Below are positions 1 through 11,806 of a DNA stretch of 64,000 bases, piece after piece. Below the pieces are notes generated by a model. It ran no database searches. It was not told where the DNA came from and was given only the letters and a program-made list of their open reading frames with translations. The DNA comes from Strobilurus pachycystidiatus (taxonomy: Eukaryota > Basidiomycota > Agaricomycetes > Agaricales > Physalacriaceae). The first letter of the stretch is position 1. Each line of letters starts with the position of its first letter. A program made the translations under genes and the position numbers. The stretch lies in contig JAHLMK010000011.1 in NCBI GenBank assembly GCA_019915135.1, positions 806,001-870,000 on the forward strand, written 5' to 3'.

Positions 1-684
1 TATGCTGGGACGGGAGCATGCACGAGAGACGATCGGATCCCTTGAATGACAGCAGGATCGAGTGTGGTGCAAAACAGACCGAGGAGGGATGGTGTCGTAG
101 AGAAAAAAGGGTATTTCGAAAGATGCGCGCGCAATTCATCACGAAGTGCATTGAATCCTACAGCTGCCACGAACGAGCGCGCCGACTCGCCATCATACAG
201 CTTCGGCACATTGTTAAGGTCGCGCGAGTGGACATGTTCGCGGATGAAGTCCGTGACGCGTGCGGGGAAAAGAGTCAACAGATAGTAGGCGTCCCCAGGG
301 TCATATCCGAAGGGGACGACTAAGTCTGTGTGGCGATGAATGAGAATGCAACCTGAGACCGGAATAGCAGTGGCACAGCTTACCGTTGTGCTTGATCAGA
401 GTGAGAAGGTAAGCAACGAATTCTGCTGGGATGTTGCCGAATTCATTGGCTACGTGTATCCCATCGTAGAAAGCCGGAGTCGTGCGGGACGTCTTTAACG
501 CGTGTAGGCGTAGCAACTGCTGGAGATGCGGTCCTTGCCATTGTACGATTTCATACAGTCGATATCGATGCTGCACGTCGAAAATAGTGATGGGAAGACC
601 GAAGGATGTCAAGAGTCGGGCAAGATGGTCGTTTGTTAAGAATTGCAGATATGACTCCAGATGTGCACCGTCGAAAAAGTACAT
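1..684 (-). CDS. Orphan protein, 3' part cut off by the window edge
   Basis: I do not recognise the family. The reading begins at the ATG at 684 (MYFFDGAHLES...) and runs to about 385. A canonical GT-AG intron of about 58 nt then joins ...LLTLIKHN to DLVVPFGYDPGDAYY..., and coding continues off the left edge. The visible ~200 residues contain no membrane segment or catalytic motif that I know. The translation reads as a normal globular protein, rich in aromatic and Leu residues, and the intron keeps the frame, so the gene looks intact as far as it goes. No in-frame ATG was found further upstream; the ORF at 713-931 on the same strand is in another frame. It could be one of the many lineage-specific Agaricomycete families. 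Confidence 0.6.
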
Positions 685-1111
685 GGCGAAGTGGGGATGT
701 GTTGGTTATTCTTCAACATGTGAGACATGGCGAGGTGAACGCCACAATACGCCAGCACCGATCAGCTGGAGACGTCGCTGGCGTGGGTTGGTATGGTATG
801 CGAGATCGAAGTTGCTTGACATGACGCGCGTGAAGGTCGTCGTTAACACCGTCACGCCGCTCTATTCCGTCGAGGTTGATGGCGTGCCACGACGTTGCCG
901 GCATGAGCTGACAGGGGCTGTTTCCATTCAAAGGCTCTCCGCACTCGGCATGTCAGCGGCACCTCAAAGGCAGACTCTGGCAGAGGCTCGGATCACATAT
1001 TTCCCTTATTCAGACGTTTGGGAATGTCCATGCTAAAACGCAAGGAAATTCCCACCATGTGGACGCCTGAAAGCAGCAAACTCAATCCCATCTTGCACAG
1101 TGCACACTACA
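685..1111. other. Intergenic, divergent promoter region
   Basis: This lies between the minus-strand orphan and the plus-strand dehydrogenase. ORFs here read as non-coding frames. I see no RNA gene or repeat. Confidence 0.4.
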
Positions 1112-2461
1112 ATGACTGACAGCACACACAGTAAGCACAAAGGATCAGGCTCATTCGTTCCAACAAGTCTGAATCTAGAAATCATAGACTTGACCATACC
1201 CGCGCTCTATAATGTCAAGGGCAAGATAGGTCAGACGCTCGAAGCACTATCCTTGGCAGCTCATATATACCGCCCGAACAGTGCTTGTAACGGGCGGCGG
1301 ATCAGGTATTGGTAAGATGCTCGCCGCTGGCTTTGCTCAGAATGGCGCGAAAGTCTACATCGCGGCACGGAAGGAGAAACAGTTGCAAGAGGTGCGCGCT
1401 AGTAACGTCCCCAAAAGATTGAAAACCAACCGCGTCTCCCCACAGGCCGTTGCTGACCTGCAGAAAACCGCTGTTGAAACGGTCGATTATATCGTCGGCA
1501 ACGTCGGGGTACGCACGCTCGCACTTCCCGGACTATACTTGCATGTGATGATGGGACTTAGAGCAAAGCCGGTTGTAACGCTATCATTGCGGAATTCAAG
1601 AAACGTGAATCGAAGCTCCATGTGCTGGTCAATAACTCGGGCATAACATGGGGCGGGCCGTACGACGACTTTGACGAACCCAAGGGATGGGATAACGTGT
1701 TCAACGTTAACGTGAAGAGTATCTTCTACAGTAAGGCCCTGGTTGGTCCTCCAGAATTGCCCTTTCCCTGACATGCATATGCTAGTGACTGCGGGGTATG
1801 TGCGCCCGCTTACAGCCCCTTGCCCGCATCCCACCTGATGCCCCATCTCCAGTTTAACGGACTTGCTTTGTAAAGACGCTAATGCCTTTGACCCGGGGCG
1901 CGTTATCAACATCTCGTCAACTGCTTCTGTTGAACCGCAGACCGAGGGACCTCTCAGCGCTGCAGGACAAGGGACATGGAGCTATAATACAAGTAAAGCA
2001 GCCGTGAACCATCTAACGTCCTCTTTGGCGGTGAAGTTACTACCCAGACATGTCACGTCAGTCCATCTGAAACCTTAGCTTCTACCTCCTCTCATTCCTT
2101 CAACAGAGTAAATGCGATTTTACCTGGGTATGCTTGACATCTATGTCTCCCTGCCGATTTTGGCCTCACAGCCCGGTTTGTAGACTCTTTCCGAGCAAAA
2201 TGACCGCCTATGGATTCAAAACTGTTGGTTCAGACGGCTTTGCAGCTAATCAACCCACCGGTAGTTACATTGTTCCTCTCATCCAATTTCTTCATCGAAC
2301 ACTTCATTTTTGTAGGCCGCTACGGCTATCCGCAAGATATGGCCGGTCTCGCACTATTTCTTGCCTCTCCTGCCTCGTCGCACATAACTGGCGTGCATAT
2401 CCTGCTGGATGGTGGATCGAGATACAATGCGACGCACATCACGCCGCAGGTCAAGCTGTAA
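1112..2461 (+). CDS. Short-chain dehydrogenase/reductase (SDR, Rossmann fold)
   Basis: A classical SDR that would reduce or oxidise a carbonyl/alcohol with NAD(P)(H); the substrate cannot be read from sequence. After splicing at about 1229/1283, the cofactor motif TGGGSGIG appears. It is followed by NNSG, an INISS segment carrying the active-site Ser, and the YxxxK pair in [12 protein letters not shown]. The C-terminal part has the usual [12 protein letters not shown] and LLDGG signatures. About six short introns are needed. Five splice cleanly, for example HVT|VNAILPG and [10 protein letters not shown]. The intron at 1731-1852 does not: its good donor (ACA|GTAAGG) leaves the next exon ([12 protein letters not shown]) one base out of frame, as if a G were missing at the exon end. 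The start ATG at 1112 is preferred; 1100 is an in-frame alternative. Family is certain; the intactness of the gene is in doubt. Confidence 0.85.
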
Positions 2462-2876
2462 GAAAACATGGTTAGCGGCCCTTGTTGGAGGACTGTCGCG
2501 AGTCCTCTCTGGAGCAGACTGTATGTATGATGTGTGGATAGGATATGTACATCTACTTGGACAATCTCACCGTTTATGATAGCCAGAGATTCAGAGAACA
2601 TGAACCGAAGAGCGAGTGACCTCGGGCTGAATAGTCGACTTAGAGTCGCGTTGTTGCAACAAACTGGGAGAAACGAGGATGTTTATGAAGCGATACTCGA
2701 GCAACCTGAACCAGAACTCAGTATTTACTGTGGGCCTGTAGTGCAAGGAGATCAATTGCTCAAAATGGCGCTAGCCAACAAGAAGTCGGACCAATGCACG
2801 CTACTCTCGGCTGAACGGCCCGACTCTCTTTCCTCCTCCCACCACCCTCAGCTGTGCTGTCGCTGCCACAGTCGAC
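2462..2876. other. Intergenic between SDR and GPI11
   Basis: This holds the SDR 3' end and the GPI11 promoter. The ORF starting at 2534 has no homology that I recognise and runs into the GPI11 start in another frame. Nothing else is seen. Confidence 0.4.
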
Positions 2877-3958
2877 ATGACAAAACGAAAAATGAAAACC
2901 TCCAAAGTGACGGCGCAGAACGAGCAGTACGCCGACGATGTCGAAGCAGAAGCACCGTTCTTCCCATTTGCGCGATACACGTCAATCGTCGGCGTTCACA
3001 CCACTCTGTTGGCTTTTACGGCGCTGTTCTTCCCGAGGATGCTATATGATCCACTCAGTGGCGAGAACACTCAGACGAGCTCTCTGGACCGGCCACAACA
3101 CGCATTCATGGCCGCGCTTACCTCAAACCCGCAGGCGACAGTTGCGTGGCTGTGCTTGGGTGTCGCCGTGCTCCAGTCGTGGTGGGGAGGATGGATTCGT
3201 GATTGGCTCATAGACTACTCCGTTAAGGGTACCGACGAGGCGCGTCGTATCGAAAAGGTCAAGCTGGACGAGTCAAAGCTCTCTGTGAGTGCTTCTTTGG
3301 CTTGGCCTAATATCTTCCTCACCTCCCTAAGGCTACCAAAAACGCGTGGATTGCGACATTCGCGTTCTCATTCGTGTTCTCTGCCGCCATGATTCTCTTT
3401 GGAGCGCCCATTGCTTCGTATGACACTCTTACTCAATCTCATTCGACGCTAACGCAAAGCACACAGACACTGGCTTCACACCTACCTGTTATCGCTCCTT
3501 CTGTCTATCGTCGCCATATTTCCTCCGGCATACGCTTATGGTACTCCTTCCCCGAACTCTGGGTCAACCGAGGCTACCATTGTCAGGATGACCTGGACAA
3601 GATTATTCGCAGAATTCTCGTCAGTATCCTTGTTGCGGCCGTGACCCGATTCGCTGAAATTAGCTCAGAATACGCAACCCAGTGGAAAGAGCCATCGTTT
3701 ATCCATCTGTTGGAGCTGTGATTGGATGCTGGCTTGGAGCCATACCTATTGCCCTTGACTGGGATCGCCCCTGGCAGGCAAGTGTCATCTAAATCCTACT
3801 GTTGAAATTCGACTAAAGTATCAAAGGCCTGGCCGCTAACTCCTGCTTACGGCCTGATGCTTGGATGCATCTCCGCTTCAATCGTTGCCCTCACCGTCAG
3901 TGCAGTTACCATACTAGCACAAGAGAGCCGTAGAGCAGAAACATCCAAAGCGCGATAG
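2877..3958 (+). CDS. GPI11: GPI-anchor biosynthesis protein Gpi11 (PIG-F family)
   Basis: PIG-F/Gpi11 is a multi-spanning ER membrane protein that works with the ethanolamine-phosphate transferases (Gpi13/PIG-O and Gpi7/PIG-G) late in GPI precursor assembly. The start at 2877 gives a basic N-terminus, then a first hydrophobic helix ([19 protein letters not shown]). A cytosolic stretch follows, and then further helices including [40 protein letters not shown] and the final [18 protein letters not shown]. The family signature is clear in the last third: [20 protein letters not shown] followed by WQ and WPLTPAYG. About four short introns are required and all keep frame; one joins EFS to [12 protein letters not shown] using the acceptor after CTCAG. 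The stop is TAG at 3956-3958. The F-box gene follows on the same strand. Confidence 0.9.
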
Positions 3959-4208
3959 GTATGCCCAGCATCATTGAATGGTAATCTTCCAATTGACAGT
4001 CAAGCTGTCTCGATGCGGTTCAGCAACATAGAGGTTATCACGGACTGTTTTCTATACCTATGTACACCAACCATTCACCACGTCTATTGTTCTCCCGAAA
4101 GGAAACGCGCCGCGAAGGTACGGCCCTTGTGCCGATGGTCTTTGTCCAGCACGCTGCCACTCGCATGTTGTCCACCCTGATTTCCTCCTCTTGTTCCTCA
4201 CCATCATC

Positions 4209-5567
4209 ATGACACAAAGGACGCCGCGCATGCTGCCAAACAAGGTCGTCCAGCAGATCTTCCTCTATGCCCTCCCAAAGCAACCGCGTCTCACTCCCAA
4301 CAAAGGCCCGCTGCTCTTCACACAAGTTTGTCGCTCGTGGAATCGCGCCGCTTATCGAAATCCCGAGCTCTGGAACCGTCTTACCCTCTCAGTGGACATC
4401 GATGATGATGACGCCAGAATCATGGGCGTGGCTGGTATGGTTCATAGGTGGCTTCTGGCAGCTCAGCATATGCCATTGGATGTCACCATTCACACGAATC
4501 ATGGATCGGCTTCGTCGTCAGGCGCGGCGATTTGGGCAATCATGGACGTCGTGTTGACCTTCGCCTCGCAATGGCAAACCATCAACTTGGAGGCGCCCGC
4601 GATATCGCTACGGCCGTTTCAAAAGTTACAACCCTCGGACGTCCCTTTCCTTGAATCTTTCTCTTTCGTAGAGACCATCGACGGACCGACGCTGACGCCG
4701 GTTGACGTGACGATATTTGACTTTCTTGGCGCCACACTGAAGCACGTGAGGCTGCTCTTTGTTGGGCACGAGGGACTCACTTCCGAGGTTGGGATGTCCG
4801 ACATGTCTCTGAGGACGTTGATACCCTCTCCTCGTCGCACCTCGTTTGAGAAACAGTTCATGACGTTCACTGCAGATGATGCGTTGCGTCTTGCAAAGAT
4901 GTGTCCCGGACTGCGGTCGTGCGTGTTGCATATCACTGGCAACGCATGCCCGAAGACCGTCACCATTCTCGCCAATCTACGCTTTTTTGCGGTCCTGACA
5001 ATCGGCGGCTGGGACCTGAAATACATCTTCGACTCGCTCTTCATGCCGTCTCTTCAACGACTGGAGGTTCATTGTGGGTGGTATAGGCCATCAAACTTTG
5101 CGTTGAACGTCATCGGTCAACTCCCATTCACGCCGAATCTCAAGCACGCTCCGTATCTACAGCACCTTACGATCTCCGCCCAACGCGTTCCTACGCACTT
5201 GCTCATAAGGTTGCTCGACCATGCCACCGCGATCACTCACCTCCGCATCACTTCGTGTCAGGAGTTAACCGATGACTTCATGTACACGTTCTGTGTGAAG
5301 ATTCGCCAGCACAACGGGCAATCAGCGGTGCCTTGCCCGGATTTGGAGAGCCTGCATATGCTGGGTATCGAAGGGATCACCGACCAAGCCATCGTTCAGT
5401 TCCTTCGGGAGAGATCCTTCACTGCACTCAAATATGTGGAAATGTCGATCTACAGGAAGATGGAGATACTCTGGATCATGGCGCCGCCGGACATTCAACA
5501 CCATTTTGGTATCCGGACCAGGATTAGGCTTGGAGAGTATGAAGAAGTCGGTCAGCTCCCTCGATAA
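4209..5567 (+). CDS. F-box protein with degenerate leucine-rich repeats
   Basis: Single-exon protein of about 450 residues. The N-terminus (LPNKVVQQIFLYALP...FTQVCRSWNRAAYRNPELWNRL) is a typical mushroom F-box: Leu-Pro start, then the V-C-x-x-W helix. F-box proteins bridge Skp1 of SCF ubiquitin ligases to targets. The rest reads as irregular leucine-rich repeats (LESFSFVETIDG, LQRLEVHC, LQHLTISAQR, LESLHMLGIEGITDQ). I chose the ATG at 4209 (MTQRTPRMLPN) because it directly precedes the F-box; 4191 is in frame and adds six residues. Agaricomycetes carry large expanded families of such genes, so a specific target cannot be inferred. Confidence 0.85.
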   Translation: MTQRTPRMLPNKVVQQIFLYALPKQPRLTPNKGPLLFTQVCRSWNRAAYRNPELWNRLTLSVDIDDDDARIMGVAGMVHRWLLAAQHMPLDVTIHTNHGSASSSGAAIWAIMDVVLTFASQWQTINLEAPAISLRPFQKLQPSDVPFLESFSFVETIDGPTLTPVDVTIFDFLGATLKHVRLLFVGHEGLTSEVGMSDMSLRTLIPSPRRTSFEKQFMTFTADDALRLAKMCPGLRSCVLHITGNACPKTVTILANLRFFAVLTIGGWDLKYIFDSLFMPSLQRLEVHCGWYRPSNFALNVIGQLPFTPNLKHAPYLQHLTISAQRVPTHLLIRLLDHATAITHLRITSCQELTDDFMYTFCVKIRQHNGQSAVPCPDLESLHMLGIEGITDQAIVQFLRERSFTALKYVEMSIYRKMEILWIMAPPDIQHHFGIRTRIRLGEYEEVGQLPR

Positions 5568-5828
5568 AGGACATCGTTCTTGCTCCATGTTGTTATGTTC
5601 TTTGCATAGTTTCATCTTGAAAACACAATTACCCATATACTATCAATACCCCTCATACATATAACCACATATACCTACATATACTCTGAGTCTGTAGCTC
5701 TTTCCTACGTTACTGTACTTTCCACGACCAATGTTACTGCATCGCCTCTTCTGTGATCGAGATACGGCCCTGCATTCCGAGCGGAACCAATCAACATCAC
5801 TTGGACCAATTTAGGCTTCCACGTTGAA

Positions 5829-7132
5829 ATGCATTTCCTGCTTGCCGCGCTTCCCTTCCTGGCACTCGTCGCAAGCAAGGAAGACGATGCGTGTACATTA
5901 ACAACAAGCGAAGGCAACTACTATGACCTGACCTTCCTGAAGGCAAGGTCGGTGCTGGCAGCTGTTCTTTATCACATTGGAGGCTAACGACGCCCTCAAC
6001 AGCAAGGACTACAGCATACCCACTTCTTCTGGCAATACACCACCGCTACTGCTGAATATATGCAAGCCAGTGGCCTCGGAGACGTGGGACCTGGACAATC
6101 CTAGCAAAGTAGGAGGCTACATACGCAGAGCCCACGGTGATTTTAACGTCGGGTACGTGTCGGCAACCAAGCTGAGAGAGCGGAAGCTCATGCTGAACCT
6201 CGGACAGGCAACCGAACACTACTCTCGCATATGCTGCTGGATCGCTTCAGCTCTACATGCTTGGCGGTTCCACCTGCCCCAGCGGTGGTGGCCAGGCATC
6301 CACAATCATCGATTTTATGTGCGATACTTCTGTATTCTCTGTTGGACAACCTCGGCTTCTCGCGCAGCTACCCTTGGGCGAAGAAGCGTGCTCTTTCTTC
6401 ATCGAGTGGAAGACTCATGTAGGCCAGATGCTTATCTATTCATCGTCGATTGATGAACAATTTACAGCTCGCATGTCCTACAGGATCGCGTTCCGGTCCT
6501 TGGGGATTCTTCGTGACCCTCATAGTTCTGTGAGTCCCGAGATTCTTCCATGCGACATGAATTGACCCTACTGTTGCAGGGGATTCATCTTGCTCATGAC
6601 ATATCTAACTCTGGGCACTCTTTACAATCGCTTCGTTCTCAATCTGCGTGGATTTGATCAGATCCCTTCATTCTCCATAGAGGGCTTCCGTTATCACGCC
6701 TCGGAAGCTCTGGACTGGTTCAAAGATCTGATGGGCGGGTTCTACGAAGGTGGCCAGGCCGGACGCTATTCTTTACCGAGGACGAATCCCGTCAGTCATC
6801 AGAGTGGCGTGGATGGTGGAGAAGTGGGCGGCTTTACGCGACCTGCACGTCACCAATTTGCCCGACCTGCCTCCATGAATTCCACAAATCCTATCAGCCA
6901 TCAAAATCAAGTGAATCCTTCCCAGCCGCCTTCGCAGCCATCGCCACCACCAGCGCATCAACCTGCGCCTTCTACTTCTTCCGGTAATGAGGAGCAAAAG
7001 CCGTTCCTGGTTGGAGACGACGATGAAGAGGAAGGAGAGGAGCTTGCTTCTATCTCAAAACCTGCCAGTCCCTCAGCAGCTGGACCTTCTAGCAAGCCGG
7101 GCGTGTCAGAAGACGGTGTTATTCGTCTGTGA
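5829..7132 (+). CDS. ATG27: Autophagy-related protein 27 (Atg27), MRH-type type I membrane protein
   Basis: Atg27 is a single-pass protein cycling between Golgi, endosome and vacuole that supports Atg9 trafficking in autophagy. The ATG at 5829 gives a signal peptide (MHFLLAALPFLALVAS). The luminal mannose-6-phosphate-receptor-like domain follows, with cysteines in DDACTL, LLNICKPV, GGSTCPSGG and FMCD, plus the family hallmark GGYIRRAHGDF. After a short intron the membrane segment FILLMTYLTLGTLYNRFVLN appears with the conserved LYNRF motif. The cytosolic tail begins FDQIPSFS and continues into a long Pro/Ser/Gln-rich, acidic extension that is longer than in yeast. Introns at LKA|SKDY and FNVG|QPNTT splice canonically. 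The stop is at 7130-7132. Confidence 0.88.
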
Positions 7133-7814
7133 TCCTGTCGGCAGTTATGTAGGTCTAATAAATTATCCTTCATCTGCTCCAGGGCTCGCTCAATCTAGGC
7201 GTTTGAACGTGCGCTGGGCTTGTCGGACATGATGTTACATGATTGCAAGATGTATGTGCCGTCGCCTGAGGGGCAGAATGACGAAACCTGGACGAAACCC
7301 ACAAGGTGCTTAGCTCAGGCAACTCAATTGTCGTGACAGAGGAATATAGATTGGACGAATAGAACCTATTCGCTCTCTCCCGGTTGGCGGTACTTGAGCC
7401 CTTGATTGCTAGTGCCAGGGTCTCGTCGGGAGCGTTTACTTTATTTTAGACTCAAGCCAAGCGCGCCCAGAGAACTGCCATGAATGAACATGAACGCCGT
7501 CATTCGTTGGCCGTAACCTACACTTCATGCAGGCTTGTCGAACATTCACTCGTTAATTGGAGGTCAGGTGTGCGGAATGCTTACCGTCTTGTATGTGAGC
7601 CTGTGCTTCTTTGGGGCCGGTCCTCTCGCGATAAGATTTTTCAGGTAACGCATCTGGAACAGCTGATACGTTCTACTGAATCAGTCGCAGAGATTGCTAA
7701 CTTATCTGCGGGTGTTCCTTGTGCTCCTTTGCCAGATACGTTATCATGAGAAGCATCATAAATATGCGGACTAGCCACCGTCTGTAGTCGACGAGGACGC
7801 TCTTTTGAACAGAC
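7133..7814. other. Intergenic between ATG27 and the OPT gene
   Basis: About 680 bp. The 89-codon ORF at 7480-7749 shows no recognisable motif and is not called. No RNA gene or repeat is seen; the stretch should hold the ATG27 terminator and the transporter promoter. Confidence 0.4.
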
Positions 7815-10800
7815 ATGCCTTCTTCGACAGAGGCCGTCAATACGCTTCCCAGCGTCGAGAAGACCCCGGGCCGTCATGATTCGTACGACGACGAGAAGGC
7901 ATCTATGAAGGGCAGGAACGAGACGGTGATCATCACCAAGGAGTTCTTTCCTGGAGATGTTTTCGAGGACGTTCGGGAAATCGATTTAGGTGCAGATGGA
8001 AAAGAGCGCCCGATAGGTAAGCAAACTCAGCACTGTCACCGCACTCTCAGTCAACTGACACGTTTGTAGACACTGCCGAAGATTGGTCGCTTCGTCTCAT
8101 CTCTCTAGACGACGACCCCACTCTTCCTGTCTGGACGTTCCGTCTCTGGTTCTGTTCTCTCGGACTTTCGTGTTTCGGTGCTGTGCTAAGTCAAATCTTC
8201 GTGAGTATTCATCCACATTCCAGGTTCTCGACCTGTCTAAAGATGTTGACAGGCTTTTCGTCCTCAATATGTCTACGTCTCACAGCTTTTCCTGCAAACA
8301 GCCGGGTATGGTCTTGGTCGATTGCTACAGGAGGTGCTTCCTGGCCCCGGAAATCGGCACTCGTTCTTGAGAACCTCAGACAATGCGTTCTGGCGGTTCA
8401 TGAACCCCAGCCCTTTCAATATCAAGGAGCACGTCGGTATCCTTGTGATGTCTGCTGCTGCGACCCACGGTGCCCTTGCTATCAGTATCTTTTCAGCTGA
8501 TGATTTGTTCTACGGATTTGAGCCAAATCCCGCTATTGCGATCTTCACACTTTTGGGAAGTCAGCTTCTCGGATATGGACTGGCAGGTACGCACCTATTT
8601 CTAATCTTCGTCTTCATACGCTGACGGGGTTCAGGCATGATGCGTTCCTTCTTGGTGTATCCGACATACATCGTCTTCCCCAACGTCATGCCCACAATCC
8701 AGATGTTCGATGTCCTGCACCGCAGCACCGATAACTTCTTACAGAAGAAACGGATCAAATTCTTCTGGGCTCTCTTCATCTGCATATGTAAGAGCCTATT
8801 TTATTCGGGCGCTCGAATTGCGATTGACTTCTGCTGATAGTCTTCTGGCAATGGATTCCCGAATATGTCGCACCTCTTTTGACTGGTTTCTCCATCTTCT
8901 GTTTGGCCCGACGGGACAGTGCTTGGGTTACGCGAATCTTCGGTGGCGCTGCTGGTAAGTCTCTTTCCCATTTGCCTCAACTGGAAATACATTGTTTTTT
9001 TCGGTAGGCAACGAGGGGCTCGGGCTCTTCTCCATCTGCCTCGACTGGAATTATATCGGTTCCGGAGGCTCCGCTTACGGCGCTCTCTTCCAACCGATAC
9101 AAACACAACTTTCGCTCTTCTTTGGTGTTTCGATCTGCATGTACGTCGTGTGTCGTATTTGGCTCTCATCACGTCTGAGCCGTTCCAGACTGAGTTTCTC
9201 ATTCGCGTACGCCAATAACGTGTGGAATGCGCAAAACTTCCCATTCCTGTCGCAGGTCTGTACTGTACTATCACGTACTTGATTCTTGATGTTAATCTGC
9301 GCTCCAGCTCCTTTTCTACGAAAACGGTACGGAATACGACCAGACGTTAATCCTCAACGACGACTACACTGTGAACGCGACGAAATTAGCCGAGCAAGGC
9401 CTTCCGTGGTTTGCGACGACGCAGGTCATTACCTCCATCGGCTCGAGTCTTTCTTTTGGTGCCACCATTACGCATATGTTCTTGTGGAACGGCAAGCAAG
9501 TTTGGAATTCGATCAAGCAGTCCAGAGAAGGCGGCGTGCAGGATGGTGTGCCAAAAGCTCGTGTTGATATCGTTAGGACTGACCATCTCTAAAGCTCATT
9601 ACGAGAAGATGAAGGCTTACAACGAAGTTCCCATGTGGTGGTACATCGCCATGTTTGTGACCTCCATCGCGATGGCATTAGCGACCAACTACACCGGAGA
9701 AGCGCAGCTACCTTGGTATGTTTCAATGTTCAGTGCTAATGATAGCTCTAAAATTTCACAGGTGGGCGTTCTTCATCGCCGTTGGCTTTGCTACGGTCTT
9801 TTTACCGATCATAACGACGTTGTATGCAATCTTATGGTGAGCTATATATCTGTGACCTCTGTGTATATGCCTAACGTGGCGCTATCACCAGCTACGTTCC
9901 CGGAACTGAGGATATCGCGCAGGTGAGAGCGCAAGCTTGAGTGATCAGGCTGAAGTTTCCTGATCACCCATTCTCGCTCGTAGATGCTTGGTGCAGCCCT
10001 CGTTCCTGGAAAGCCCCACGCGAACATGTACTTCACGATGGTAATTTCTTCTCCGCGCCATACGTTGATCACTTCTTACGCGTTCTTTGCAGTATGCCTA
10101 CAACAGTACCGAGCAAGGTCGTTCGATGTGTCGTGATCTCAAGATCGGCCAGTACACCAAGTTGCCGCCTCGCGTTACTTTTACCATGTACGTACTCAAT
10201 ATTTCATCGCTAGTCTTATAACCCTTCTCAACCCTCTCTCAGGCAAAGTCTGGGTGCCGTTGTTGGAGCAATTCTCAACTACATCATCATGAAGATCGTC
10301 GTTTCTGCCAACCGGGATATCTTGCTCAGTGTCCAGGGAACCAACGTCTGGTCTGGTGCTAGTATCCAGTCTTTCAACAGGTAGGGTTCCCGATCCAACA
10401 CGCGAGCTTGATATCTGACTCTTGTGGTATAGCAACGCCGTTACTTGGGGCGGTCTCGCCAAGGAGTTGTATAGCCCTTCCGGACGCTACGTGGTAAGTC
10501 GCCTCATACGCTTTGTCTTGACCATGAAGGCCTGAACGATGCATAGATGATCCCGATGTCTATTCTAATCGGCCTATTCGTCCCGATTCCGTTCTGGCTT
10601 GCGCATCGCAAGTGGCCCAAGGCCCACTTCGACGGAGTCATCACACCAATGATTTGCGTGCAAATTGGATACATGTCTGGCGGAATCAACTCCTCCGTAT
10701 TCTGCACGTTCTTGCTTTGCTGCCTCAGTCAGTTCTGGATCCGCAAGTATCACCCTGGATGGTTCAGGAAGTACAACTTCTTGATGTCTGCTGCCCTTGA

Positions 10801-10978
10801 CGGAGGCACCGAGGTCATGGTTTTCGTCTACAGTTTTGCTGTAAGTGACTCTTCTAATCTAAGGGGATGCTGTCTGACGGTCTACTAGGTGGGCGGTGCT
10901 GGTGGGCGAGTGGTTGACATGCCTAATTGGGCTCTTAATCCCGTCGGAAATCCTGACTATTGCAAGAGGTTAACATGA
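7815..10978 (+). CDS. Oligopeptide transporter, OPT family
   Basis: Proton-coupled small-peptide transporter of the fungal OPT family, expected at the plasma membrane. Translation from 7815 starts with a hydrophilic N-terminus (MPSSTEAVNTLPSVEK). Then comes EDWSLRLISLDDDPTLPVWTF, close to the segment that precedes helix 1 in fungal OPTs. Later landmarks are GYGLAGMMRSFLVYP, FPNVMPTIQMFDVLH, GNEGLGLFSICLDWNYIGSG (the OPT signature region), HYEKMKAYNEVPMWWYIAMF, AFFIAVGFATVFLPI, FTMQSLGAVVGAILNYIIM and a C-terminal GGVVDMPNW-like end (GGRVVDMPNWALNP). A dozen or more introns of about 50-60 nt interrupt it. The total is about 800 residues with 12 or more hydrophobic segments, normal for the family. 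The stop is TGA at 10976-10978. Confidence 0.92.
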
Positions 10979-11189
10979 CGATGACAGTGTTTCTTGTAGG
11001 CTTTTGGGATGTATAAAAGACAATACTATACGACGATGTACCAGGGCAGTGGACTGTTCTGAAACAAGTAGACGCTTAGCAGGCACTGTCAAGCATGACT
11101 CAGACAATGTCAAGGTGCCCTCAGCGGACTCATTGCCACTGAACGATGGCGCTTGCGCCAGGCGCATTCTATTACCAGGGTTCAGACGT

Positions 11190-11480
11190 CGACTCCAGAC
11201 TCCAGTGACTCCAGAGTCCAGAGTCCAGTGCCCACTACCTGAGTGCCATACATTTTAGTAACAAGACAAGTGATTGCAGAGTTGCTGATCAAGAGTCAGA
11301 AGTCAAGACAAGCTTCAAGAGTCAAGCGGCCTCAAGCCGCAAGCGACTCAAGAGTCAAGCGGCAAGCCTCAATATTTCAATGCTGGACACGGCGCGACGG
11401 TGCTGAGTCCTGACTCTGCTGAGTGGACACTGGACAGTGGACACTGGTGACTGGACTCTCCGAGTCTCCGACTCTGAGAC
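11190..11480. repeat. GACTC/GAGTC microrepeat tract
   Basis: The pentamer GACTC and its complement GAGTC recur many times: first as tandem CTCCA-GACTC-CAGTG units at about 11192-11232, then as CAAGAGTCAAG and CGACTC units to about 11370, then again around 11405-11480. Between them lie AAGTCAAG and TGGACACTGGACAGTGGACACTGG near-repeats. The tract is non-coding and ends just before the tRNA-Cys gene. Its origin is unknown; slippage amplification is the simplest reading. Confidence 0.6.
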
Positions 11481-11514
11481 TGGAGGCCCCGAGGCCTCAA
11501 GGCCAAAAAGAGAA

Positions 11515-11585
11515 GACCCCACCGTGGTTCGAACACGGGGCCCTGCGATCTGCAATCGCATGCTCTACCACTGAGCTATGGAGTC
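11515..11585 (-). tRNA. tRNA-Cys (anticodon GCA)
   Basis: The minus strand folds into a complete cloverleaf without an intron. The 7-bp acceptor stem pairs GACTCCA with TGGGGTC (one G-U pair). The D arm is GCTC-AGTGGTA-GAGC. The anticodon stem TGCGA/TCGCA is perfect around the loop TTGCAGA (anticodon GCA). The T arm is CCGTG-TTCGAAC-CACGG. Internal A and B boxes (TAGCTCAGTGG, GTTCGAAC) are intact. A T5 run follows within about ten bases downstream, as expected for a Pol III terminator. Confidence 0.95.
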
Positions 11586-11756
11586 ATGTCGGACTTGCCA
11601 TAATAAGACGTTCATCGGGAGTGTGGCGCACTGCTCAGAGTGTCCTTCTGAATCTGGGCACTGCGCCGAGGCCCGACTTTGAAGTTTGTAAAATCCAGTT
11701 AGTAAATAAGTCACAGTCTAATATTGTTCATTGTTCAATGTGGCAGCTAGGGTAGT

Positions 11757-11778
11757 GGGGGAAACCTAGGTTTCCCCC
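11757..11778. repeat. 22-bp perfect palindrome centred on CCTAGG
   Basis: A run of five G, AAACCTAGGTTT, then five C gives exact self-complementarity over 22 bp. It marks the left end of the repeat island, 172 bp from the tRNA-Cys gene. Confidence 0.85.
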
Positions 11779-11806
11779 CAAAAACGGTTTGACTCGGTAA
11801 GTTACT

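Noticed and set aside
5940..5995. GC-AG intron in ATG27 (AAG|GCAAGG)
   Set aside because: A GT donor eight bases downstream (GCAAG|GTCGGT) gives the right frame, joining LKA to SKDY.
11260..11420. CRISPR-like or satellite array
   Set aside because: The short repeats have no regular unit or spacer length, and CRISPR is not expected in a fungal nucleus.
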